From NCBI GenBank assembly GCA_963971425.1, contig OZ020520.1, forward strand, positions 25,128,754 through 25,192,753: a DNA stretch of 64,000 nucleotides, written 5' to 3'. The stretch's first letter is position 1; each line of letters begins with the position of its first letter. Below are positions 24,601-35,592 of the stretch, in pieces. Source of the stretch: Bryoerythrophyllum caledonicum. Taxonomy: Eukaryota > Streptophyta > Bryopsida > Pottiales > Pottiaceae. The notes under the pieces are model-generated. The model was not told the origin of the DNA. It saw only the letters and a list, made by a program, of their open reading frames with translations, and ran no database searches. Both the position numbers and the translations under genes were made by a program.

Positions 24601-27600
24601 TCAAATGATATCAGTCACGTCCTCTACGCTAGTTTGAGAGTCACTACAGCTTGCTACAGTACTATAAACACGCTCATCTATATCTGATGCCTCAACAAGC
24701 ACATATCTACTGCCCTGACAGATACGACCCTCACGCCATGCTTCACTGGCAGCCCCTGCCCCAGACGCATGCCACCCGTCGCGCCTACCAGCCATACCTG
24801 CAACGATTGTTGGATTAGGCAATGTCTGCTCAGATTCAAGAATCCTCTTTTGCAACTTTGCAGCATATCTGTGTTGTATGTTTCTATACCAGAACTCATA
24901 CTGCTGCACAATAACACTTGTCTTAGCTCTTGTCCCTCCATGTTGTCCATGGTACTGGCTAGATGCTTTAGCAACATGGTGCAATTTCTCCATTCCTTGA
25001 CAGTTCCAAACAGACAAACTCCCGGATTTTTCCACAAACCAGGGTCCATGCTTCACCAATACATGCTGCAAGCATTAAGAGCACAAACATACACTTTATT
25101 AAAAGTTTAATATACTATACGCAATGGAGATTTTGCTGTAGCAACAATTACATGGAGGCTATGTCTAAAACTTGCAGATCTTTGCTACAACAACAATCGC
25201 TACTCAAGCCTGGGTCAAGGGATGACTTACAATGTAGTGTGTCACATGACCCTCACCATGGGCAGTAATAACAGCCCTTCCAAAATCCTCAATGACCAAT
25301 TTATAGTTCCTCCCTTGCTCATCTGTTAGAACCAACCCTGTAAAGTATGGCTGCAGCGCCTCTAGGGTCTCCCTCACTCGTCTAAGTTTCACCCTTGCTT
25401 GACCGTTCTCTAGGTTGTTCGACTCTGAAGCAAGCACATATAGTGGAGATGGAGAACTTTTTCAATGTTGCGGACCAGCGCATGCAAAGTGCATATATGA
25501 GTTCTGCTAAGGGGAATTGGTAGGATTGGCTTCCATCGAGGATGTGTCTCAATGTCACACGGTGGACCTCGAATGCTAGGTGCGAAAAATCCTCCTTGCC
25601 ATGAACCTTTTCCACGAGAAGAGACTGTTCGTTCTGCTTCAGCCCCAGTACAAGTCCTTAAACGTTCGTGTTGTTGCTCGCAATATATGCAATTCATTGT
25701 GCAGGCCGGTCCATGTTGTAGGCCGTACATACACTTGATCGTTTTCATATCCGCGCTCAAGTGCCACTCCACTAGAAAACTCCCTTGGCCCGGAACTTCT
25801 AGATGTTGCCCATCAGATTGTGCTTTGATAATTGCCGGGAAGTCAGTTTGTTGAAACACCCACTGGAGGATGTCATACAATTCTTTTTCCACCTGGAAGC
25901 AACCCACTGACCAAATCTCTTGCTCTGATTGAACTGAAAAATACCTCTCATTGTTTTTTTGAATATTCGGGTCTAGAGCTCGATTCATGAGTGTCAGACT
26001 TACTCTTTCAAATGTCTTCCCATGAATCACCTCCGCCTCGTCCAGCTTCAGCACAAATATCAGCGGCCCACCATTGCACTCTGTAATGAATTGAGATTAT
26101 TGAAATAAAGTTCACTAGAATACTGCAGCAAATGCTTTCCGACTTAAGGCACTTTTCAAGACTCACCTTCAACTATGATGTTGTAGAACAACACCATTGA
26201 TCATTGAACAACTTCGATATTTGCAACGAGATTATTTTTGTCGTTGAGAATGACCTCTTTCGAATTCCTAACCACTTTTTTATTGACCCTCACTTCTGGA
26301 ATCACTCGCCGGCCATCAATATGGAAGTACTCTCCAATAAACTGCGGAAGCTTGCTGTTCATTTTTCTTCTCAATTCTGCCGGCCTTGTACTAGAGGGCA
26401 AAAGACCATGCTTCAGCTCAGGTGCTACAGATGTGACTCGATGCTTGATAACCTTGCATAGTGCATAGTATTCTCTATGTGTTATATTGTTGCCATCATA
26501 CACTCCTTACATTACCTCCCCACTCAACTCCTTCTGTATCTTCTTAAAAATAGTCTAGGTTGTTGCCGCACTAGCTTGACTCATTCTAGGTTGCTCCCCC
26601 AGCCTTAAAGCCTCACCTGCAAGCAAAACACTTGCAATAGCACGTGCTGTAGCAGTCTGAGAATCTTTTGCTCCAACCCATTGTTTCGTCTCTTTGCGTG
26701 CTTTATTTGATTGCTGCAACTGATTGACAAGTTGCGGTTGAATATGCGCTCGTAATATAGTGCGCCGCCGTTTAGCATTCCTCAATTCTACAAAGCCAAT
26801 AGAAATACCAAATCCAAGCATAGACAATCACCATCGAATATCCATGGAATTCATCTTCAGATTCATAATTTCATTAAACATTGAACTGGCCCGAAGACAA
26901 AAAAGAACATGCATGGGTCAACTATACAGTATGATCATGACTTAAGCATGAGCCACTTAAGAATCTCGTGGAAGTTCATCGACGTTATTGATGCTTTGGA
27001 GGCAAACACGCTTGCGGAGTCCTCTTCGAGTTTCCACCATGGATTTGATCTGTGCTTGTAACTTCTCATCTGCTGCCTTAGATTTTAACAAATCCAACTT
27101 CAAAGCACCGATCCTCTCTTGGCTTGCTTGAGCTCCTGCAATAGCTGACATCCTTAATGCTTCACATGTAGCTTCTAAGTTTCCCACTTTGGTTTGCAAC
27201 TGCGCACGTTCCTGAACAAGCGTAGTTGTTGTATTTGACAAACTTTCAACTACACCTCGCTAGACCTCATATTCCTGCTCTAAACCTCGAATCGTAGAAT
27301 GCAAGTTCAATATTTCTTGAACACCGCTCACGCGCTTAATGTATCCAAGCATACCCTGCTCGCCGTGGCACAAAAACTCTAGATAGTCTTTTGTAGTGCG
27401 AAAGCTTGGAGGTGAATTGGTAGCTAGATCCACTGGATATAAACCACCATCAACCCAGAGGTCAATGTGAATTTCACCAGCTACCCTCCTCGCCGCAAAG
27501 GTTAAACGACTGACTTGATCATGCAAGAGCGTGCCTCTCTTCATAACTGGAGCATAGCTCGAACTCAACTTGACAGCAAGAGTATAAGTATTTGTAACAT

Positions 27601-27613
27601 CTCTAAGTGCCAT
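24601..27613 (-). pseudogene. Decayed, unassigned DNA-transposase-like gene
   Basis: Starting at ATG 27613 on the minus strand, exon 1 encodes a coiled coil (TLVQERAQLQTKVGNLEATC). Exon 2, about 26785-26170, is basic. The third part, about 26078-25230, has the core HLEVPGQGSFLVEWHLSADM then KCMYGLQHGP and CIYCEQQ, then HICTLHALVRNIEK. Exon 4 (25071-24601) has HVLVKHGPWFVEKSGSLSVW followed by GMEKLHHVAKASSQYHGQHG. The layout (Asp in SADM, Cys pair, late conserved Glu in GMEK) resembles DDE transposases with an inserted domain. I infer that role and cannot name the superfamily. In-frame TAG at 27260 and 26555, TAA near 26513, TGA at 26201 and a break near 25440 show it is dead. Confidence 0.6.
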
Positions 27614-28283
27614 GCTGATGCAACTTTAAAATCAGTGTTGTCTACCAATCTGACAAGAAAGTATCACTGGAAAGTGAATCTAGGACACGTGATACTAAAC
27701 GTCAAATCATGTCATTGCAAAAATATTGTGCTACAGCAGAATTCAGGGAAACGATTAAAAAGACTTTGCTACATCAGAGGTCGAAGACAAGGTTGACAAA
27801 AACTTGGTACATGCCAAACATGCCACATGCCATAAACCACACATCTTCCCGCCAATCTATTTTACCCCTTCCCGCCCTACTAAAGCTGAAGTGGCATGAG
27901 TTTTTAAAAGATTTTATAGTACAAGTCATTTTATATTATTTGTGAGCTGGTACAGTAAAGCCTCATTTGCATATTTTATTGATGTAGTTGTTTGGTACAT
28001 GTGATACTAAATGGTTTTTCTTTCAACGTAAAAGACGGCAAAAAATTAAAAAATCTGTGAGCTAGAAAGTGCCGTGATCACGCTGGCATGATCTATTATT
28101 GTTTAAGCATGCCATCTCGGATTTGAGCATGCCACATCACAGACCGTGAGGGCATAATCATGCCGTTTTGCTTGGGTGGCTGGTCCTTTGGCTGGACGAC
28201 AGGGACGACCAACAGCCGGCGCAGGCTTAACGTACCACTGCCCAAGCAAGAATATGCTCAAAGGTACCATGCCCGAAACTCCC

Positions 28284-28740
28284 TTAAAGGGCCTCTCGAT
28301 GACCCCAAAACTTCTCTAATGTAAAGTATGGTTTTTTTGACGAAATATCAAGACTGAGCGGCCATGTGATAAATTGGACTACCGGAGATTGGACCATTTT
28401 CAATTCAAAAGCAAATCAATTCAATGGCATATCGTCTGGAGTTACCAACTTCCATGAAGGTACATCCAGTCTTTCACATTTCTCTTTTGGAACCTTATTG
28501 GGAGTTGTATGTTCTTAGAAGAGTACAACGGCAGCCGTCTGGTATTAGAATTGAAAACTAGAAGGTGAAAAAGGTACTAGACAAATGATGAAGGTCTCGT
28601 GAGTTGGTGTACTTGGTGCAATTGGAGCGGCTATGATATCAATGAACCAACAGGGGAACCAACCGAGAATCTTGCAAACGCGCCACAAATGGTACAAGAA
28701 TTTCATTGACTTTATCCGAAGAAGCCCAAAGCTACGCAAT
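28284..28740 (+). pseudogene. Ty3/gypsy chromovirus pol fragment (integrase tail and chromodomain)
   Basis: This stretch matches 34495-34810 and carries the integrase tail followed by a chromodomain-like end (SGYDINEPTGEPTENLANAP then QMVQEFH). Stops and shifts occur throughout. In chromoviruses the chromodomain steers integration to marked chromatin. From 27614 to 28283 I see no gene. Confidence 0.75.
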
Positions 28741-28839
28741 GATAATTTCTCATTAGTGTACAATCATTGTTCCCAATGGGAATAGGATCATAAATCCTTA
28801 GAGAGCATGAGCTCCTCTTCGGACTCGTTGCTAGAGAAG

Positions 28840-29320
28840 GGGGTAATTTAAGGGACATAGTCTTTAAAACCTTCTACTTCACTTTAACTTTAATGCATCA
28901 ATTAGCTAAATCTGGAAAATTTAGTGAATTCTGGACTTTGAACTAGACGCATCATCGGGAGATCTCCGGTTGAATTACACTAGAATCATCTGTAGACTTC
29001 TCAAATCATCGGGAGATGTGATCAACACTCATGATTTCTGGACTATACATAGTCGAGCTATAGTTAGGTACGTCATTTTAGTTTACATTTACTTTACTTT
29101 CATTACAGACAAGAGAGTATTACTCATTTACTTAAGACTAGAGTATAATCATCTTTTACTTTACTTTTACTTTAGACTAAAGTAAAATCCCTCTTTTACT
29201 TTATTTTTACTTTTATAATAGAATATATATAAGAGTCGACCCTGAAAGAGTTCTCACTGATCTAGACTACGCATCTCTTGGAGCTCTAGCTTGCCTCTCT
29301 TAATTAATCGAGTACTCCTC
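28840..29320 (+). mobile_element. Probable 3' LTR of the Ty3/gypsy remnant
   Basis: A purine run (AGAGAAGGGGG, 28827-28842) that could be the polypurine tract precedes about 480 AT-rich bp with a TATATATAAGAG box (29225-29236) and a TCTTGGAGCTCTAGCTTGCC stretch, as in plant LTR R regions. Runs of CTTTTACTTTA repeat inside. No partner LTR is present in the window, so borders are a guess. Confidence 0.4.
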
Positions 29321-29366
29321 TTAATTGAGAAGAGTTATAAAAACTCACCTTGAGTGGGAGGAAACA

Positions 29367-30669
29367 ATGTCAGCTTCAGCCAAAAGGATGAGAGAGGTCA
29401 TGGTTGAGGGAGCCCCTGACAAGTTACAGGAAATCCATCTTTTTTACATGCAAAAGCTTCAATCTCTTGAGGATGAGCTTGCTTCAATCAAAGCAAGAGA
29501 AGCAGAAAGCAGCTCTTGTGTTTGTGCACCGATGGCCTCCAAGCTGTGGAGCACTTTGCCGAACGAGCTTCTGCAACTTATCTTTGCACGTCTACCTCTG
29601 GCACAGATATTCCGTCTCCAATGCTTGTCCAAAACATGGAAGTGGAATCTGACTTCAACAAACTCGGAGTTCAAGCAGGCATGCGCAGAAGCAAGCCCTC
29701 GAATGTTTGCAATGGTGTCGGTAAGGTATGGCAAATTGCCTGGTCTAGTGCAGCTATACGATATCAAGGAAAAGAGATGGCACTCGTATGAATATGAGTT
29801 TTTATTGGACGATGATATGTTTTACGCCGGCGATGGAGGACTGGTGTGCATCGTTTCCTTTGATAAACGTCTGCATGAGTGGGTGGCGCCATTGATCACA
29901 GTGTTTAATCCATTGGATCCAGGGCGGCGTAGAGTGCTTCTGCATGAGGCCCTGCAAGAACTTGACCTTAAGATGGTGCAATTGGTGATGGACCGGGACA
30001 AGAGATGCTACAAGGTGTTAGTTGTCGGTTGTGAGAGGAATGGCGGTGTGGTTGCCAAGATTTTCAGCTCAGAGACTGGAGCGTGGAGTGGTGAAATACC
30101 TGGGGGTCTGATTTTTGGCAATCGGAGTACTATCGATGAATTCGGTTTTGGAGAACGCGTCGGTACGTGTGCATATGACTGTGTGGGGCGTCAGCTGCTG
30201 GAGCTCGATGACGGCAGCCATCCGTTTTTTTCAAAAACTCGTAACGTACGACTCGGTATGGAGTATGGCCCCCCCGGCGAGCTATGCTCACGTGGAAGAC
30301 CATCTTTTTGTGCTGCACGATGAGGCGACCGGCAGCAGAGGGAACGCCTATCGTACATGCGGACGGTACTGCATCTCGGAGTACCGGGGCCAAAAGTGCA
30401 AGCCGCACTGGGTAAAGGTGAGGACGCACAGATGCAAAGAATTCGAGTGCCCTCCGAGAATCCTATCGTATTCCATGAGACTCTATGCTTGCAAAGGCTT
30501 CCTACTGGTGAGGGCGGAGAACGACGAAGACAAGGTATATCAACATGTGCTCACCTAGCTCTATGACGTGGCGACGGAGAAGTGGCAGGCCATTCCACCT
30601 TTTGCAGATCGGGACAAAAACCGTTTGTTGAACGCCATGTTTGAGCTTCAGTGGGATGCTATTCCTTAG
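29367..30669 (+). pseudogene. F-box protein gene (kelch-like C-terminus), broken
   Basis: From ATG 29367 a short coiled N-terminus is followed by an F-box (LWSTLPNELLQLIFARLPLA, about residues 55-95) that would bind SKP1 in an SCF ubiquitin ligase, and a C-terminal region with kelch-like pieces (RWHSYEYEF, VYQHVLT..LYDVATEKWQAI). The frame shifts once between a T7 run (30225-30231) and a C7 run (30269-30275), and a TAG stands at 30556. The last codons run to TAG 30667. No intron is needed. Another copy ends at position 48. The gene may be dead, or the homopolymer shift may be an error; the TAG argues for true decay. Confidence 0.85.
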
Positions 30670-31029
30670 AGCACTTTACACGACTTATCCTCGAGTTACA
30701 GTCTTACAGATGCTAGCTGGAGGTGCTAGATTATGGACCTGTGTTTTGAGCTGTTTCCTAAGTCACAGATTGTTGGAAGAAGATTGGCTTTTAGATTAGA
30801 ATCAAGGTACTAATTCCTTGACGTCTTTCCACATCTGCACCTGGATATATACCAGATTGTATCAGAATCTCTGCAACCATGGAACGCTACATTTTTTTTA
30901 CTGAAAATGACGTTTTTTTAAATGAACCATGATAATATTGCAGGCTATAGAGAGAGAATTGCAATGTAGCTTGATTCGGAAACGTGTCTAACATCGTGTG
31001 TGATCCCAACCGGAGCCTTGAAAATAGCG

Positions 31030-31100
31030 TAGAACATTGGTTGGCAACAACATTGCAGAACATTGGTTGGCAAGAACATTGCAGAACATTGGTTGGCAAG
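31030..31100 (+). repeat. Three tandem copies of a ~28-bp unit
   Basis: AGAACATTGGTTGGCAA occurs three times in tandem here and only once in the matching place of copy 1 (near 219-235). Confidence 0.85.
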
Positions 31101-31664
31101 AAGTGAAGTTGGTTACATGATGAAGAGCTGCATTGCTGTGGTTGCTTTGCATCTAAGACTTCCGTTGTACGTCCATTGTGTGTCCTGAATCTGCTTCCAA
31201 CCCTGAACATGCTCGTCTGCCTTCCTCAGTTCTCGTGTTTGCCACCAACTGATCATCTTTTGATCAAATTTAATGTTGTTTTGAAGTTTTGCTGGAGAAT
31301 CTTTGTATGGCGTGGCGGACTTCACAGTACAGTCTTGTGTAATTGCGAGTAATCAATGAAAAGTGTGAACCTTGAAGATTTGTATGCAGGATGTCATTCA
31401 GAATTTGGAACATTAGTGTGAGTCGAGCTCTTTGCTTCAAATGTCTTGTCCCAGCTGCTGAGGTTATTGAAGTAGGACACTATCTCATTTTTCTCCTGAA
31501 CACATTATCCAATTCCGTCTTTTATTGGTGTGTAGCCAGACTGTTGCAAAGTCTATTGAAATTAACAGTTGCTTAGAGTTGCAGTACTATGCAGACCAGT
31601 TCCACATCTTTCTGTATTCTGTTAGGTGCAACCATTCTGAACTCATGCAACCATTGCATCATTG

Positions 31665-32250
31665 TTTCGTAACTGTAGATGTGCCGAGCTTGAGTTTAAC
31701 ATTTATGGTCTTGTGCAGGTTCACCATATCCTCCGGCGGCCACCAGTCGAAGGCGTATAGCACGTTGGCCAGCTTGAGCGAGGCTATGATGATTCCAAGC
31801 TTCTCACTCGGGCACATGCATCGGCCTGCTCCGAAGGGGATGAGCTGGGAGAACTCGTTGCCGCCGAACCTTGGGGCTGATCTGCGGATGCTCCAGAAAT
31901 CTATCGGGATTATTCGTATCCGGGTCCATGTAGCTAGCGCTCTCTTCGCGGTGGATCGCGTGGACACTCTCGAGAATGCTGCTGTAGTTTCCGCCGGGAA
32001 ATGGTGGAACGGAAGCTCTGCGAGGTGGTTTGATGTGTGGGGCAGCAGAAATGCCAGCTCGATGGATGCAGACGGTAGTACGTTTCTTTGATGACGGCTT
32101 GCAAAAATGAAAGGTGCGCAAGGTCGGACTCCGAGACAGCGTTACGGTTCGTGGCACGCACCACGGCGTCGAGCTTCGCTTCACGGGATCAGGTGAGGTC
32201 ATGAGCTCTGCCATAGCCCACTCTATCAGCGTCGCAGTCGTCTCCCTCCC
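31665..32250 (-). pseudogene. Cytochrome P450 pseudogene (I-helix to C-terminus)
   Basis: On the minus strand, pieces in changing frames give the I-helix oxygen groove (VGRETTATLIEWAMAEL), the K-helix with an extra residue (QAVIKETYYRLHP), the PERF region (YMDPDTNNPDRFLE), the haem loop (PFGAGRCMCPSEKLG) and the C-terminus. At least two frameshifts separate them. It looks like an A-type plant P450 with N-terminal half missing. Confidence 0.85.
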
Positions 32251-32800
32251 CACACTCAGCGGCTCTTGTGTCGTTACATGTCATTGACACCATTCTTTGA
32301 AATCTTCGACACAGAAGCACAAGTGAAATTGAAACTTCTTTTTCTTCTTTGCAGCCTGAGCTTCTCACAAACAAGTCTATCCACCTGCAGAATCTTCTGT
32401 GCGGTGTGTGCATACATGTGGTGGAAGACCAATTGTCTCGTTTTTGTTTCGTACTTTTACTGATGGACCAGCAACTACCTGCAAATCTAATGCTTACACA
32501 TTCAAGCATTAGATGACATTAAAAAAAATTGGATGAAAAATCACAACTTTCCATCTCGTATCATGTATTCAAAGTCATCCAAGAAGCCACATTTTGGCTC
32601 CTTGGACGTTCTAGGGCTAAGATACACTAATACAACCATAGTTTGCTAGAATATTGTTAGATTGTGAAAATAATAAAATCACCTGGCTTAAAATTGTAAA
32701 TCTATTGGCTACCACTGAAAAATAAATATGTCATTCTTTCCATTTTCCATATATGCACATTGCTAAACTCCATGTTGCTAAACCTTAAGGGGACGTGATC

Positions 32801-33609
32801 AATAATGATCTTTTTTCCAATACTATTGGTTTAGGGTATCATGATCAATAATGTTCTTTCTTGCAATACTATTGGTTCAATAAAATATCCAAATATTATG
32901 TGTATGGATCTCTTCATAAGTAAGTGGAATACTAGTTCTTCTCTATACACCTTAAATTTCATATTGTCTTCCTTTGATTATCACACTTAAATCCTAATAT
33001 TGTCAAGACAAGAGAAAATCAAGTGCAAAACATCAATTTCAAGATAAAAACATTTCAAAATTCTTATTTCTTGCGTATTTCTACATTGTGAAATTAAATG
33101 ACATGGCAACACGAGAGCTATTTTGAAGAATTTGTTTTCCCTGTTCCAATGATATCAAGGTAATTGTAGGATATTTAATATATGCATAGCTTGAATATAT
33201 TCAAAAAACTAAACATGTATATATACATATTTTTAATTTTTAATTTTATTTTTTTGAAGTTGAATTTTGAGATCACCCTAAAATCCTTATTTCATTATCA
33301 ATGTGTGAATATAATTACAAAATTCTCAGTTTTATGGTTACATGTTAGAATTCTTATCAAAAATAATAAAAATTCTAATTTTTATCTTGATTTGACTATT
33401 TTTAGATCCAATCTCATTAAGTTTTAGAAATATTTTTGCCTAGAATTCTAATGTAATTGCTCACTTCTCACAACTCACGGCTTTCTGTTCAAAAAATAGC
33501 TCTATCCCGTTAGTTTGTATAAACATCTATCAATGTTGATTTCATCAACCAATTGCATATTGCAACCATTAGGATTTTGTAACCCTCAATATCAAGCGTC
33601 GCCTCAACA
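32801..33609. other. AT-rich stretch without genes
   Basis: I see only a short direct repeat (GGTTTAGGGTATCATGATCAA near 32828, with CAATACTATTGGTT at 32817 and 32862) and T/A-rich runs. No gene is supported. Confidence 0.6.
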
Positions 33610-34810
33610 ATGAAGATGATAAATTCAAGGCTTCGCATTCTTCAATCTAATTACAATTTTCTACCTAATATGGGTCACTTTAGATACAACAAGACCTTGG
33701 AACTTATTTTCCAAGATTGTTGGTGGCCTCAAATGCGGAAGGATGTGAAATTATTTGTTCTCTCTTATGACCCTTGTTTAAGATCCAAGAATCCTTAATA
33801 TCGCCCTTATGGACTTCACCACCCATTGCCTATTTTGCGGCGACCATGATCTTTGGTGTTTGTGGACTTCATTACGGATTTGCCACCACCAAATCTATTT
33901 GACAACATCTTTGTTGTGATGGATTGAGTTACAAAGGTGGCGCATTTGTCCCTTGAAACAAGTCACCATCAAGCAAAGACACGGCAAGGCATTTTCTTCA
34001 TAATTTTTATTGATATCATGGTCTAAAAGACAATGCTGTACTTGATTACGGAACCTAGTCTGTATCAATATCAAATTAGATTGAATATCTCCAAAATTAA
34101 GTTGAATAAAGAAACGAACTAGGTTTGAAGATCGATATCAAACTCTTTTCAACTTCCTTTTCTCAAATTGATGGTCTAAGATAACAGGTTAATGAGGTTC
34201 TAGAGCAGTATTTACAATGTAGCATAAACTATCAACAAGACAATCGAACGACATATCTACCGCTAGCGAGGTTTGCATATAACAATACCATTCATGCTCC
34301 GGCTCAACAAACACCATTTTATTCCAACTATGGATATCATCTAAAGCTTGATCTATTGAGCTTGCTAACAAATAATAACCGGGCAGGTGATGGATTTACA
34401 GAGCAACCATTGCAGCTTTAAGCTACTTTGAAGGTTCAAGTGCAAATCCCCAAAGAGTCTTAATATAAGCCATCTGCAAATACGTTTTGGAGTTAATCAC
34501 CTGCTATCCAAGTTGGAGACAAAGTGTGGCTTTTTTGACGGAATATCAAGACCGAGTGGCCATGTAATAACTTGGACTAATGAAGATTGGACCATTTTTC
34601 ATTCAAAAGCAAATCAATTCAAAAAAATATCATCTGGAGTTACCAACTTCCATGAAGGAACATGCAGTCTTTCACATTTTCTATTGGAACCTTATCGAGA
34701 GTTGTATATTCCTAGAAGAGTACAACGGCGACCATCTGGTATGAGAATTGAAAACCAGAAGGTGGAAAAGATACTAGACAATCAACAAAGCAGTGACGCT
34801 ATCTTGTGAG
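33610..34810 (+). pseudogene. Ty3/gypsy integrase remnant
   Basis: In shifting frames the integrase is followed from its zinc-binding part (GHFRYNKTLELIFQDCWWPQ, then DPCLRSKNP), through the core (SLVFVDFITDLPPPNLFDN; HGLKDNAVLDYGT; QVNEVLEQYLQCSINYQQ; FAYNNTIHAPAQQTPFY), to the tail (LLEPYRELYIPRRVQRRPSG). The last 300 bp match 28284-28590. Several stops show it is dead. From 34811 to 35592 I see no gene, only AT-rich DNA with a GGTATCACCTAGGTATTA-like motif near 35220. Confidence 0.85.
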
Positions 34811-35592
34811 CGGTGAGTAGCGAGCGGCGAGCGGTGAGCATAAAAAATCCTGAAATCTGGAATTTTTTGGTCATTTTTTTGCGAAAAAAGTGAAATTCGT
34901 GGTTTTTTCAGCAGATTATCAAATTTTGGTGACATTTTTTTCAAAAAATTCTAATTTAAAAAAATACCCTATAGCCGTGGTATACTGCGAAATTGCGTGT
35001 TTTTTCTTTATTTTGGTCTTTTAGAGTTCCTGTTTTAGTTTAAAGGTGTGTCACCATTTTTTTTTTGAAGGTCCTACATTTGAAAAGTGCCATATTAGAA
35101 TGTAAAGCACATATTTACTTAGGTATAGGGTTTAGGCGTCGTGGTAGAATATCATATGAAGCGGAGAATTTTGGACAGTACTTGCTAATTTATGATAATA
35201 TTGATCTTGAGATACAACGGGTATCACCTAGGTATTAAGTGGATATTTCATTGGTATTAAATCGGTACCACATTCGAAATACATTGGTATTAACTGTTAA
35301 CTACGAAATGCACGAAAATCACCTTTGCGTTCCATGCATAACATTTGCACAAATTGTTAAAGACTTTTCCCACAATATTGGTAGTCTCCATTTCTAGTGA
35401 CGGATGTATAAAATCGTCACCTTCAAACTGTGGAACACGCTAAGTATGGGATTCTACTGCTCAGAATAATATAACAAAATATAATAATATATTAATTGAA
35501 TTCATGACCATCAACTACAGTCATTAAATCAGGTACGGACTGAGCATGTATAGAAGATGCTTCACTTGAGCAGCCAAGAAATATTAATATTT

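Larger units (their letters stand above)
30621..32800 (+). repeat. Segmental duplication, copy 2 (pairs with 1-1345)
   Basis: Same order and orientation as 1-1345: F-box tail, spacer, antisense P450 relic, AT-rich block with TTGTTAGATTGTGAAAA. Copy 2 retains the P450 middle part (31990-32640) that copy 1 lost, and has extra sequence at 30770-31000. The distance between copies is about 30.6 kb. Confidence 0.85.

Noticed and set aside
24601..27613. RAG1/Transib assignment for the unassigned transposase-like gene
   Set aside because: Only loose likeness (an Asp, a Cys pair, a late Glu). No RAG1-specific motif could be confirmed by eye.
34189..34371. 60-codon minus-strand open frame
   Set aside because: It is antisense to the Ty3/gypsy integrase core, which reads well on the plus strand.
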